Positions 14,771 through 21,903 of a DNA stretch of 64,000 nucleotides are shown here, in pieces (the first letter of the stretch is position 1; each line of letters begins with the position of its first letter). The position numbers were made by a program, and so were the translations under genes. The notes under the pieces are model-generated. The model worked only from the letters and a program-made list of their open reading frames with translations. It was not told the DNA's origin and did no database searches. Source of the DNA: JBOFWL01 sp051653605 (GTDB taxonomy: Bacteria; Spirochaetota; Brevinematia; Brevinematales; Brevinemataceae); assembly GCA_051653605.1 (NCBI GenBank), contig JBOFWL010000145.1, positions 310,001 to 374,000 on the forward strand, in the 5' to 3' direction.

Positions 14771-17299
14771 ATGGCTAAAGGTAAAATTACGTTCCCTAGT
14801 GATAATCCCGATAATATTACCCCATCTTATTTTGAGACCGAGTTAGAAACGTCCTATCTAAATTACGCATATAGTGTTATTACTGGACGCGCTATCCCTG
14901 ATGCCCGAGATGGCATGAAGCCTGTGCATCGGCGTATTCTTTACTCTATGCAGGAATTAGGTATCACTCATGAAAAACAAACCCGTAAATCGGCGCGTGT
15001 TGTGGGGGATGTGTTAGGTAAATTTCACCCTCATGGTGATGCATCTGTTTATAATGCTGCGGTACGTTTAGGGCAAGATTTTGCCTCACGCTACCCTTTA
15101 GTTATAGGGCAAGGAAACTTCGGTTCGCTCGATAACGACCCTCCTGCGGCGATGCGTTATACAGAGATGAAACTCTCAAAAACAGCTTACTATATCATTA
15201 ACGACATCGACAAAGACACCGTCGATTTTCGCCCTAACTTTGATGATACCATGCAAGAACCCATTGTGCTTCCTGGAATGTTTCCAGCTCTTTTATGTAA
15301 TGGTACAGAAGGAATTGCGGTGGGCTTTTCTACCGGTATTCCTCCCCATAATTTACAAGAGGTAGTATTAGCGGCATCAGCCTACATCGACAACCCAGAT
15401 ATAGAAACTTCAGGGCTTATGCAGTATGTTAAAGGCCCCGACTTTCCTACCGGTGGAAGAATCACAAACCCTAGTAATATTGCCACGGTTTACGAAACAG
15501 GCAAGGGTTCTGTGCGTCTTGCAGGGGTAATGGAGTGGGAAGAAAAAACAAACTCCCTTGTTATTACCGAGATCCCCTATCAAACAATAAAAAGTCGTAT
15601 TGTTGCAGAAATAGTCGAGCTAATGGCTGATGATCATAGCAAATATGCAACAAGTCTTCGTCATATTAAAGAAGTTCGCGATGAAAGTTCTAGTGCTGGG
15701 CTTAGAGTTGTGATAGAACTTATTCGAACAGGCGGGCCAGCCGAAGCTGAAAAAATCAAAGCAATTATCTATAAAGAAACTCAAATGGAGAAAAACATCT
15801 CCATCAACATGATTACACTCCGAGATAATCGCCCCGAACTGTTTGGGCTTAAAGCACTTATAGAAACATATATTGGCCATCGTCGTAATGTCACCGACCG
15901 TCGGCATCGTTTTGAGAAACGTAAAATTGAGGAACGCCTTCATATCGTATTGGGGCTGTTGATTGCTCAAGCCAATATTGATGATGTTGTACGTACTATT
16001 AGAGAGTCTTCCGACCCTAAAAATGCAAAAGAACGCCTTGTTGCTAATTTCGTGCTCAGTGAAATTCAAGCACAGGCAATTCTTGATATGCGTCTGCAAC
16101 GGATCACGGCTTTAGAAGTTCATAAATTAGAAGCAGAAAAAGCCGAGCTTGAAAAACGTCTTCGAGAGCTTATCGAACTATTAGAAAATCCTAAAAAACG
16201 TGATGATCTCATTAAACAAGAACTCACCGCAATGGTAGAGGATATCGGCGACGAACGTCGAACCGCTCTTGGTGCACTAAATATTGAAGAAATCACCAAT
16301 GAAGAATTTATCGAAAATAAACCAATGCATCTGGCTGTTTCTCATCAAGGGTACTTATTTGTTGAAATCGACCCTGGTAGTAAAACATCCTCTCGCGGAG
16401 GCAAACGCACCGGCAGTGCCACAGGTGGGCGTAAACTTGGCGAGGACGACCTCATTATTGCTTCTGCCTCATGCAATATTAAAGATACAATTCTCTTCTT
16501 CTCCTCTGATGGAAAAGCTTATTCATTGAAAGGCTATGAAATTGCAGGAAGCAGCAGCGGAGCACAAGTACGCCACATTAATACGGTTCCTCGGCTTGAA
16601 AGTATGTCGGGTAGCATCGCTGCGGTAATGTTTATTAACAAATTTGATGAAAATAGTAATGTCATGTTTGCTACTGCACAAGGGCAAGGGGTTAGAATCC
16701 CTCTCAAGCTATTCTCCAATATTAGTCGCGTGGGAGTAATCGCCCTTAAACTACGTGCTGGAGACCGCCTAGTTAGCGCCGTTCGAACAGATGGGGAAAG
16801 CCTCTTAGTCTTCCTTAAACGTCGAGGGAAGGGCTTCAAACTCTCTGAAAAACTCTTTACACCACATAGCCGCGGCGCAATGGGAGAAAGAGCCATCAAA
16901 GTTGAAGACACCGAAGATTCTGTTGTTGGAATGAGAGTAGACGAGCCTGGTAAATATATCCTAGCCGTATCCCAAAATGGAAAAGGGCGACGTGTTGCTG
17001 GTACTGAAGCAAAACAACTAGAAAATCGCGGGGGTAAAGGATACTGGATCATCAACACAAAAGAAGGTGAATTAGTGGCAGACTTTGCATTTGTCGACGA
17101 AGCAGATCGTTTTGTTGTCATTTCGCAAGGTGGTCAACGAGCCGTTCTCAAAGCGTCTGATATCTCCAATAGAGCCTCCCAATTGCTTGTTATGAAAATA
17201 GATGACCAGCTTACTACACTGTCTGTTATGCCAGAGGAAGACCAAGAATTAAAAGCTTCCAAAGAAATTACGGATCAGGAAAGAGAATCACTCTATTAG
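14771..17299 (+). CDS. gyrA: DNA gyrase subunit A
   Basis: An 842-residue type IIA topoisomerase A subunit that cuts and rejoins DNA during supercoiling. The catalytic tyrosine is Tyr130 in AAMRYTEMKLS, and the quinolone-interaction loop is FHPHGDASVYNAAVRLGQDF at about residues 85-104. A coiled-coil hairpin and the C-terminal beta-pinwheel follow. The GyrA box is recognisable but divergent (SRGGKRTG at about 541-548, instead of QRRGGKG), so a topoisomerase IV-like ParC identity is a minor alternative. Positions equivalent to E. coli Ser83 and Asp87 are Ala91 and Asn95. No gyrB is adjacent. AGAGGAAA precedes the ATG. Confidence 0.9.
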   Translation: MAKGKITFPSDNPDNITPSYFETELETSYLNYAYSVITGRAIPDARDGMKPVHRRILYSMQELGITHEKQTRKSARVVGDVLGKFHPHGDASVYNAAVRLGQDFASRYPLVIGQGNFGSLDNDPPAAMRYTEMKLSKTAYYIINDIDKDTVDFRPNFDDTMQEPIVLPGMFPALLCNGTEGIAVGFSTGIPPHNLQEVVLAASAYIDNPDIETSGLMQYVKGPDFPTGGRITNPSNIATVYETGKGSVRLAGVMEWEEKTNSLVITEIPYQTIKSRIVAEIVELMADDHSKYATSLRHIKEVRDESSSAGLRVVIELIRTGGPAEAEKIKAIIYKETQMEKNISINMITLRDNRPELFGLKALIETYIGHRRNVTDRRHRFEKRKIEERLHIVLGLLIAQANIDDVVRTIRESSDPKNAKERLVANFVLSEIQAQAILDMRLQRITALEVHKLEAEKAELEKRLRELIELLENPKKRDDLIKQELTAMVEDIGDERRTALGALNIEEITNEEFIENKPMHLAVSHQGYLFVEIDPGSKTSSRGGKRTGSATGGRKLGEDDLIIASASCNIKDTILFFSSDGKAYSLKGYEIAGSSSGAQVRHINTVPRLESMSGSIAAVMFINKFDENSNVMFATAQGQGVRIPLKLFSNISRVGVIALKLRAGDRLVSAVRTDGESLLVFLKRRGKGFKLSEKLFTPHSRGAMGERAIKVEDTEDSVVGMRVDEPGKYILAVSQNGKGRRVAGTEAKQLENRGGKGYWIINTKEGELVADFAFVDEADRFVVISQGGQRAVLKASDISNRASQLLVMKIDDQLTTLSVMPEEDQELKASKEITDQERESLY

Positions 17300-17301
17300 G
17301 C

Positions 17302-17328
17302 TAAAGTTTTTCTAAAATATTCCGAAAA
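17302..17328 (+). promoter_or_regulatory. sigma28 (FliA)-type promoter
   Basis: TAAAGTTT (17302-17309), an 11-base spacer and TCCGAAAA (17321-17328). The -35 box is an exact match to the flagellar sigma28 consensus and the -10 box matches GCCGATAA at 6 of 8 positions. It lies immediately before the rod-binding protein gene. Confidence 0.7.
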
Positions 17329-17360
17329 ATAATGAGAGATATTTTAGAAGGATGCCTATT

Positions 17361-17690
17361 ATGATGATTAACTCATTAAATACAGCAATGGATACAGCTC
17401 AAATTGAGTCTTTACGTCAACAAAGCAACAGAGATACCCAAGATAAAGCGAAATTAAAGCAAACTGCTCAGGATTTTGAGTCTATTTTCATCGAACAAAT
17501 GTTCAAAGAAATGAAAAAAACGATTAATCGTTCTGGATTTATGGGCGAGAAAACTCAAGCTTATGAAATCTTTGATGGAATGCTTGCTCAAGAGTATGCA
17601 AAAACCGCAGCTCAAGGTGGAGGCTTTGGACTCGCAAAAATAATTGAGGATTCTTTAACACCCCAAGCTCAGCCTCGTTTTTATGATTAA
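17361..17690 (+). CDS. flagellar rod-binding protein (FlgJ N-terminal type)
   Basis: About 109 residues. ATG 17361 fits the AGAAGG site at 17346-17351; the in-frame ATG 17352 directly abuts that site and is unlikely. The protein matches the rod-binding domain of FlgJ: the core DFESIFIEQMFKEMKKT followed by a GF-G-E segment and YEIFDGMLAQEYAKTAAQGG. The muramidase domain of enterobacterial FlgJ is absent, as in other spirochaetes. It should act in the periplasm as a cap or scaffold for rod assembly, although no cleavable signal peptide is present (flagellar export). A sigma28-type promoter precedes it. Confidence 0.88.
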   Translation: MMINSLNTAMDTAQIESLRQQSNRDTQDKAKLKQTAQDFESIFIEQMFKEMKKTINRSGFMGEKTQAYEIFDGMLAQEYAKTAAQGGGFGLAKIIEDSLTPQAQPRFYD

Positions 17691-17801
17691 AAATATAGCA
17701 ATTTTTAATCATAATCAAATCCTTTTTGAAGTGTATATACTTATCATATTACGGGGTAAATATAGTTTTTTGCCTGAACCTGTTAATTAAAGGAGACCAC
17801 G

Positions 17802-18107
17802 ATGAAAAAAGTATTGTTTTTCGTAGCTTTTTCTACGCTCACGTCTGGAGTTATGTTTGCTCGCTCATCTACTTACAACTCTTTAAAAGTTGTTGCAGAT
17901 ATTATGACTCAAGCTTCCCGCGCTTATGAAAGCACTAACACCAATAATCTCACCAATCGCAGAGGTAAGAAAAGCTCCATAGTAGCCATGGACATTATGA
18001 CTCAAGCTTCCCGCGCCTATGAAAGCACTAACACTAATAATCTCACCAATCGCAGAGGTAAGAAAAGCTCCATAGTAGCCATGAATCCTATGTTTCAACT
18101 TATTTAA
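17802..18107 (+). CDS. small secreted protein with an internal 31-residue tandem repeat
   Basis: A 101-residue unrecognised protein. A signal peptide (MKKVLFFVAFSTLTSGVMFA) is followed by a short linker and two tandem copies of a 31-residue unit starting IMTQASRAYESTNTNNLTN and ending with a basic RRGKK-containing segment. The copies differ only at the last residue. AAAGGAG precedes the ATG and a terminator follows, so it is a stand-alone gene. It is placed between the rod-binding protein gene and flaB. The mature product is basic and Asn/Ser/Thr-rich. The function is unknown; location hints at a role connected with periplasmic flagella or the envelope, but this is only positional. Confidence 0.75.
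   Translation: MKKVLFFVAFSTLTSGVMFARSSTYNSLKVVADIMTQASRAYESTNTNNLTNRRGKKSSIVAMDIMTQASRAYESTNTNNLTNRRGKKSSIVAMNPMFQLI
17901..18086 (+). repeat. 93-bp in-frame tandem duplication
   Basis: Copy 1 is 17901-17993 and copy 2 is 17994-18086. They differ at 4 of 93 bases by my reading: two are silent third positions and two are in the last codon. This points to a recent duplication within the small secreted protein gene. Confidence 0.95.
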
Positions 18108-18122
18108 GTTAACCTAAAAATC

Positions 18123-18161
18123 AAAAAACAACCCTCTGTAAAATGAAGGTTGTTTTTTTTT
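18123..18161 (+). terminator. intrinsic terminator
   Basis: An ACAACC/GGTTGT stem with a 12-14 base loop is followed by a run of nine or more T. It ends the small repeat-protein gene. Confidence 0.8.
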
Positions 18162-18184
18162 GTAAAAAAAGGAAGAAATACCTC

Positions 18185-18265
18185 ATGATTTCGAGTAGAT
18201 TTCCGAATTATGTTATGGAAGGAGGAGAGAAACTCAAGTTGAGTTTACAAGAGATAGAAAAATAA
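18185..18265 (+). CDS. possible 26-codon small ORF upstream of flaB
   Basis: ATG 18185 opens a 26-codon frame ending at TAA 18263, preceded by AGGAAG about ten bases upstream. The predicted peptide starts MISSRFPNYVMEGGEK and is charged at the end. It lies before the flaB promoter, so it would need its own promoter or read-through. Chance occurrence is quite likely. Confidence 0.15.
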   Translation: MISSRFPNYVMEGGEKLKLSLQEIEK

Positions 18266-18288
18266 AAAAAAAACTCACTTTTTCTATC
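18253..18288. other. long A/T-rich inverted repeat upstream of flaB
   Basis: GATAGAAAAA at 18253-18262 is exactly complementary to TTTTTCTATC at 18279-18288 (10-bp stem, 16-base spacer that includes a run of ten A). It overlaps the -35 region of the flaB promoter and may be an operator, a weak terminator or an UP-like element. Confidence 0.4.
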
Positions 18289-18301
18289 ACTATACCGAAA
18301 A
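18275..18301 (+). promoter_or_regulatory. sigma28-type promoter of flaB
   Basis: TCACTTTT (18275-18282, 5 of 8 to TAAAGTTT), an 11-base spacer and ACCGAAAA (18294-18301, 6 of 8 to GCCGATAA). The CCGAAAAATAA core is identical to that before the rod-binding gene at 17322-17332. Confidence 0.6.
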
Positions 18302-18306
18302 ATAAA

Positions 18307-18326
18307 CAAGTGCAAGGATGCACTTG
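18307..18326 (+). promoter_or_regulatory. flaB 5'-leader hairpin with GGA loop (candidate CsrA site)
   Basis: CAAGTGCA-AGGA-TGCACTTG: a perfect 8-bp stem with an AGGA loop. It would begin at the predicted transcription start of flaB. GGA in a hairpin loop is the hallmark of CsrA/RsmA binding. A second GGA-containing candidate, GGAGGATGT, overlaps the Shine-Dalgarno at 18349-18357. Confidence 0.55.
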
Positions 18327-18358
18327 AATATATAATTTTAGACATCATGGAGGATGTT

Positions 18359-19231
18359 ATGATTATTAACAATAATGTTGGGGCTTTGTTTGGTAACCGT
18401 CAGTTATTTAACAACAATTTGGCAAGTCAAAAAACAATGGAAACATTGTCTTCTGGTCTTCGTATCAACAGAGCTGGAGATGACGCATCTGGTCTTGCAG
18501 TTTCAGAAAAAATGCGTACTCAAATCCGTGGTCTTAACCGCGCGAATATGAACGTTCAGGATGATATTTCTTTCATTCAAACAACAGAAGGATATCTTGC
18601 AGAAACAACAAATATTCTTCAACGTGTTCGTGAATTAGCTGTGCAATCTGCCAACGGTATTTATACCAATGAAGATCGTGGTTATATTCAGGTTGAAGTT
18701 GCTCAAATGGTTTCTGAAATCGATCGTATTGCATCACAAGCTCAATTTAACGGCTTGAAAATGCTTACAGGTCTTTTCGCAAAACCTACTGCTGAAAATC
18801 CTGCACAAGCATCTATGTATTTCCATGTTGGTGCAAATATGGATGAACGTATCCGTGCTTATGTTGGAACAATGAACTCTCAAGCTCTTGGATTGAAAAA
18901 TCCTGTTGGCAACCCTGCTACAGCATCTTTCATTTCTATCAGCACACAAGATCAAGCAAACTCTGTAATTGGTCTCGTGGATCAAGCTTTAATGAGAGTT
19001 AACTCTCAACGATCTGATCTCGGAGCAATGCAAAACCGTCTTGAATCTGCATCACGTTCTATCATGACAGGTGCTGAAAATATGCAAGCATCTGAATCTC
19101 GTATCCGAGATACAGATATGGCTCGTGCTTCCAGCACTCATGCTCGAAACCAGGTCATGATGCAAGCTGCTACAGCTATGTTGGCTCAAGCCAACCAACA
19201 ACCCCAAATGGTTCTCAACTTGCTGCGCTAG
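18359..19231 (+). CDS. flaB: flagellin, FlaB-type filament core protein
   Basis: A 290-residue flagellin forming the core of the periplasmic flagellar filament. The start is ATG 18359 (MIINNNVGAL), preceded by GGAGG; an in-frame ATG at 18347 lies upstream of that site. The conserved N-terminal D0/D1 region shows LSSGLRINRAGDDASGLAVS and QTTEGYLAETTNILQRVREL. The C-terminal D1/D0 region shows RSDLGAMQNRLESA and ends with the export/polymerisation signal QANQQPQMVLNLLR. There is no D2/D3 variable domain, as is typical of spirochaetal FlaB. It has no signal peptide and is exported by the flagellar type III system. A sigma28-type promoter and a structured leader precede it, and a strong terminator follows, so it is monocistronic. 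Confidence 0.97.
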   Translation: MIINNNVGALFGNRQLFNNNLASQKTMETLSSGLRINRAGDDASGLAVSEKMRTQIRGLNRANMNVQDDISFIQTTEGYLAETTNILQRVRELAVQSANGIYTNEDRGYIQVEVAQMVSEIDRIASQAQFNGLKMLTGLFAKPTAENPAQASMYFHVGANMDERIRAYVGTMNSQALGLKNPVGNPATASFISISTQDQANSVIGLVDQALMRVNSQRSDLGAMQNRLESASRSIMTGAENMQASESRIRDTDMARASSTHARNQVMMQAATAMLAQANQQPQMVLNLLR

Positions 19232-19244
19232 AAAATACGCGCAT

Positions 19245-19277
19245 AAAAGCCTCCCAATTTTTGGGAGGCTTTTTTTA
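19245..19277 (+). terminator. flaB terminator
   Basis: An AAAAGCCTCCCAA/TTGGGAGGCTTTT hairpin with a 3-base loop is followed by a T-run. Confidence 0.9.
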
Positions 19278-19298
19278 TTATCAGAGGATTTCATCCAT

Positions 19299-19329
19299 AT
19301 AAAAGCCACCCTATTGCTAGGGTGGCTTT
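19299..19329 (-). terminator. terminator of the bamA operon
   Basis: A GCCACCCTA/TAGGGTGGC hairpin lies just downstream of the bamA stop codon. The T-run on the minus strand is short (TTTTAT). Confidence 0.65.
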
Positions 19330-19339
19330 CACTATAAAC

Positions 19340-21793
19340 TTAGAATAAACCTTGTATTGAGAATACAAACTGCCAGTCTTTCCAGAAATCTCCAGAGGCT
19401 GTAGGCTTAAACGTGCCTTCTCTCCACTCAAAGGGGCGAGCAACATAGAGGCGAATAGGCAGAATTGGTAAGTTAATCGCAATTCCTAGCCCCATACTCA
19501 TGATATATCCAGAAGTATTAAGAGAGAATTGATGATATTCAGAGAAAATAGCTCCAATATCCATAAATCCAACCAGACCAATAAAATCCCAAACAGGGAA
19601 ACGAAGTTCCATTGAGAAATAAGATAGAGATTGTCCTCTAACAGCGAAGTTAATCCAACCACGCATTCGATAAACACCATCAAAAGACTGTCTATTTGCA
19701 TCTCGGAAGTCAAATAGCCCATTCAAATAAGGGAATAAGAAGCCCATATCATAGTGGAATACCCACGTTACTTTAAGATCTTTTCCAAAAGATGGGATAG
19801 AAAACAGTTTATAATAGAAATCAAAACTTCCCGTGAGCGAGATAAAGTGAATATTTCCACCTAATCCATAGCCAGAAAAGCCAAGATAAGTACTTGCATT
19901 AATCCCTCGAGTAGGCCACAGGCCTCCATCGGTATTATTAAATCGTAAAGTAAAGTAGAGAGTATTTTGAATAGTCCAGCCAAAATTGAATGAGTCAATT
20001 AATTCTCTATCAACCCTCCATCCATTATCGAAAATGAGAGGCCTTGAAAGTTCTCTTGCTTTATAATCGAGGAAAATATTAAAATCAAAACCAACACCTG
20101 CATTCCAGTAAACAGCAAACTGGGCGCCTAGAGATGCCCCTAAGCGGAATTGCAACCTCGTATATTGGGAACTTGAAGAATATGTATCCGGAATAATATT
20201 TGGATTATTAAGATAATTAAGATCTGTTCCATCAATAACGCCATCATTATTTTCATCCGCAGGAACCGAGGTATAGACTGTATTATAAACCCCAGCCGTA
20301 ACGCTAAAAGAAAACGGTGATAGGAAAACAAAGGGGTTTGTAAAAGTAATCTCACCAAGCTGACGAAACTGCCCATATTCCCCTCTAACAGAGAGGTACC
20401 AGCCTCGCCCACCAAGGTTTCTCTCGGCAATCTTTACACCAATAACAAATCCACTAACGGTTCCCCAGCCACCATTTAACTCTATCTGCCCTGTCTGGTT
20501 TTCACTGATTGCAAATTCTAGATCAATCAAGCCATCAATAGCTGATGGTTGAGGGATAGGGCGAACATCTGTAAAGAATTGAGTTTGTCCAAGGCGATTT
20601 AAACTTTGTTCTACTTTTCGGCTAACAAAAATTTCGCCTTCTGACACCTGAATAAGGTGCCGAATAACACTAGGGTATGTTTTCCAGTTGCCAGTAATAA
20701 TAATATTATTAATGTGAGAACGTTTTCCTTCGGTGATGACAAAAACAGTATCAATAATACGTCCATCACGTTTAGGTTGAAGTGTTGAAACATTCGCAAA
20801 AAGATAGCCATTATCTGAATATTTCTTATAAATAGCAGCCCGGATCATCTCTATTTTTTCTTGATCGTAGACACTTCCTTCTTTAAGAGAAAGATAACGC
20901 TCAAGCTCCGAAAGAGTGAGAACATTATAGCCTTCAAAACTAAAATTACCAGCGGTATATTGTTCGCCCTCGTTGATGCCGATACGAATAACAATACCTC
21001 GTGTAACTTTCGTCACTTCACCCTGTTTGTTTACGGAGGGGATATCTTCGATGGTCCAACTAAAATTAGTTATTTCTGCATCAAAATAGCCATTTTTTTT
21101 ATAAAGAGCAAGTATTCGTTCTCGATCTGCAAGAAACTCTTCTTCTTTAAGAACTCCACTTTGAATAACCCACTGCTGTTTTCTTGTTTTCATCACCCCT
21201 AAGATTTTCTTAGGACGAATCTTAACTGCCCCATGGATATCTACATTTCGGACAACAATTTTTGGGCCTTCAACAACAGTGTAGATAAGATCATAATAAC
21301 CAGGGAGTTGCGCAACGGGTTCGATGCTGTACTGAACATCTGCTTCGAGAAAGCCTTCTGATCGATAGTATTCTTTAATACGATAAACAGCTGTTCTCGC
21401 TCTTGCTTCTCGAAAAGCCTTCCCTGAAGAAAGATCGTTAAGTTCTTTAACTTTTGAGGTTTTGCCTAAACTGACCCCACGGAATATAACTCGATCCAAA
21501 AGAGACTCTTCCGCAACAGTAAACGTAACAACGACGCCCACTGTAGATTGCGTTGTTGCAACACGGACACTTCGAAATCGCTGCATTGCGTTAAGATCTT
21601 TAACGGCTTGATTTAGCCCTCTTTGATCAAAAACGCTACCAGGCCTTAGGTGAATCGCTGCTAATGCATCATTGTAGGATGTCGCAACAAGTCCTTCAAA
21701 GCGAATTTCAGCTACCGTAGAAGTAGGTTGTTGTGCAAAAACACCACTACCTAAAATAAAAAAAACGAGAAGTAAAGATCTAATCCATTTCAT
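19340..21793 (-). CDS. bamA: outer membrane protein assembly factor BamA
   Basis: An 817-residue Omp85-family protein that inserts beta-barrel proteins into the outer membrane. A signal peptide (MKWIRSLLLVFFILGSGVFA) is followed by about five POTRA domains to residue 420 (AEIRFEGLVATSYNDAL, DRVIFRGVSLGKTSKV, VRNVDIHGAVKIRP, AGNFSFEGYNVLTLSEL, INNIIITGNWKTYPSV). The C-terminal half is a 16-stranded barrel with the lid-lock-type VYRMRGWINFAVRGQSLSYF, and the end is the strand QFVFSIQGLF terminating in Phe. It is the last gene of a TPR protein-tamB-bamA operon. No other Bam lipoprotein is adjacent. An alternative TamA identity is disfavoured by the five POTRAs. Confidence 0.93.
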   Translation of the reverse strand: MKWIRSLLLVFFILGSGVFAQQPTSTVAEIRFEGLVATSYNDALAAIHLRPGSVFDQRGLNQAVKDLNAMQRFRSVRVATTQSTVGVVVTFTVAEESLLDRVIFRGVSLGKTSKVKELNDLSSGKAFREARARTAVYRIKEYYRSEGFLEADVQYSIEPVAQLPGYYDLIYTVVEGPKIVVRNVDIHGAVKIRPKKILGVMKTRKQQWVIQSGVLKEEEFLADRERILALYKKNGYFDAEITNFSWTIEDIPSVNKQGEVTKVTRGIVIRIGINEGEQYTAGNFSFEGYNVLTLSELERYLSLKEGSVYDQEKIEMIRAAIYKKYSDNGYLFANVSTLQPKRDGRIIDTVFVITEGKRSHINNIIITGNWKTYPSVIRHLIQVSEGEIFVSRKVEQSLNRLGQTQFFTDVRPIPQPSAIDGLIDLEFAISENQTGQIELNGGWGTVSGFVIGVKIAERNLGGRGWYLSVRGEYGQFRQLGEITFTNPFVFLSPFSFSVTAGVYNTVYTSVPADENNDGVIDGTDLNYLNNPNIIPDTYSSSSQYTRLQFRLGASLGAQFAVYWNAGVGFDFNIFLDYKARELSRPLIFDNGWRVDRELIDSFNFGWTIQNTLYFTLRFNNTDGGLWPTRGINASTYLGFSGYGLGGNIHFISLTGSFDFYYKLFSIPSFGKDLKVTWVFHYDMGFLFPYLNGLFDFRDANRQSFDGVYRMRGWINFAVRGQSLSYFSMELRFPVWDFIGLVGFMDIGAIFSEYHQFSLNTSGYIMSMGLGIAINLPILPIRLYVARPFEWREGTFKPTASGDFWKDWQFVFSIQGLF

Positions 21794-21903
21794 AAGTCAC
21801 CATCATCTACCTTTAATTATTTGCCCGAAATCACTACACACAAACCAGTTATTATATATGATTTGTATATAATTATCAAGTTTTATCATTATCCCCATGG
21901 GTT

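Noticed and set aside
17726..17747. TTGAAG and TATCAT/TATACT boxes before the small repeat-protein gene
   Set aside because: Spacing of the boxes (10 bases or a very poor -35 match at 17) does not support a promoter call.
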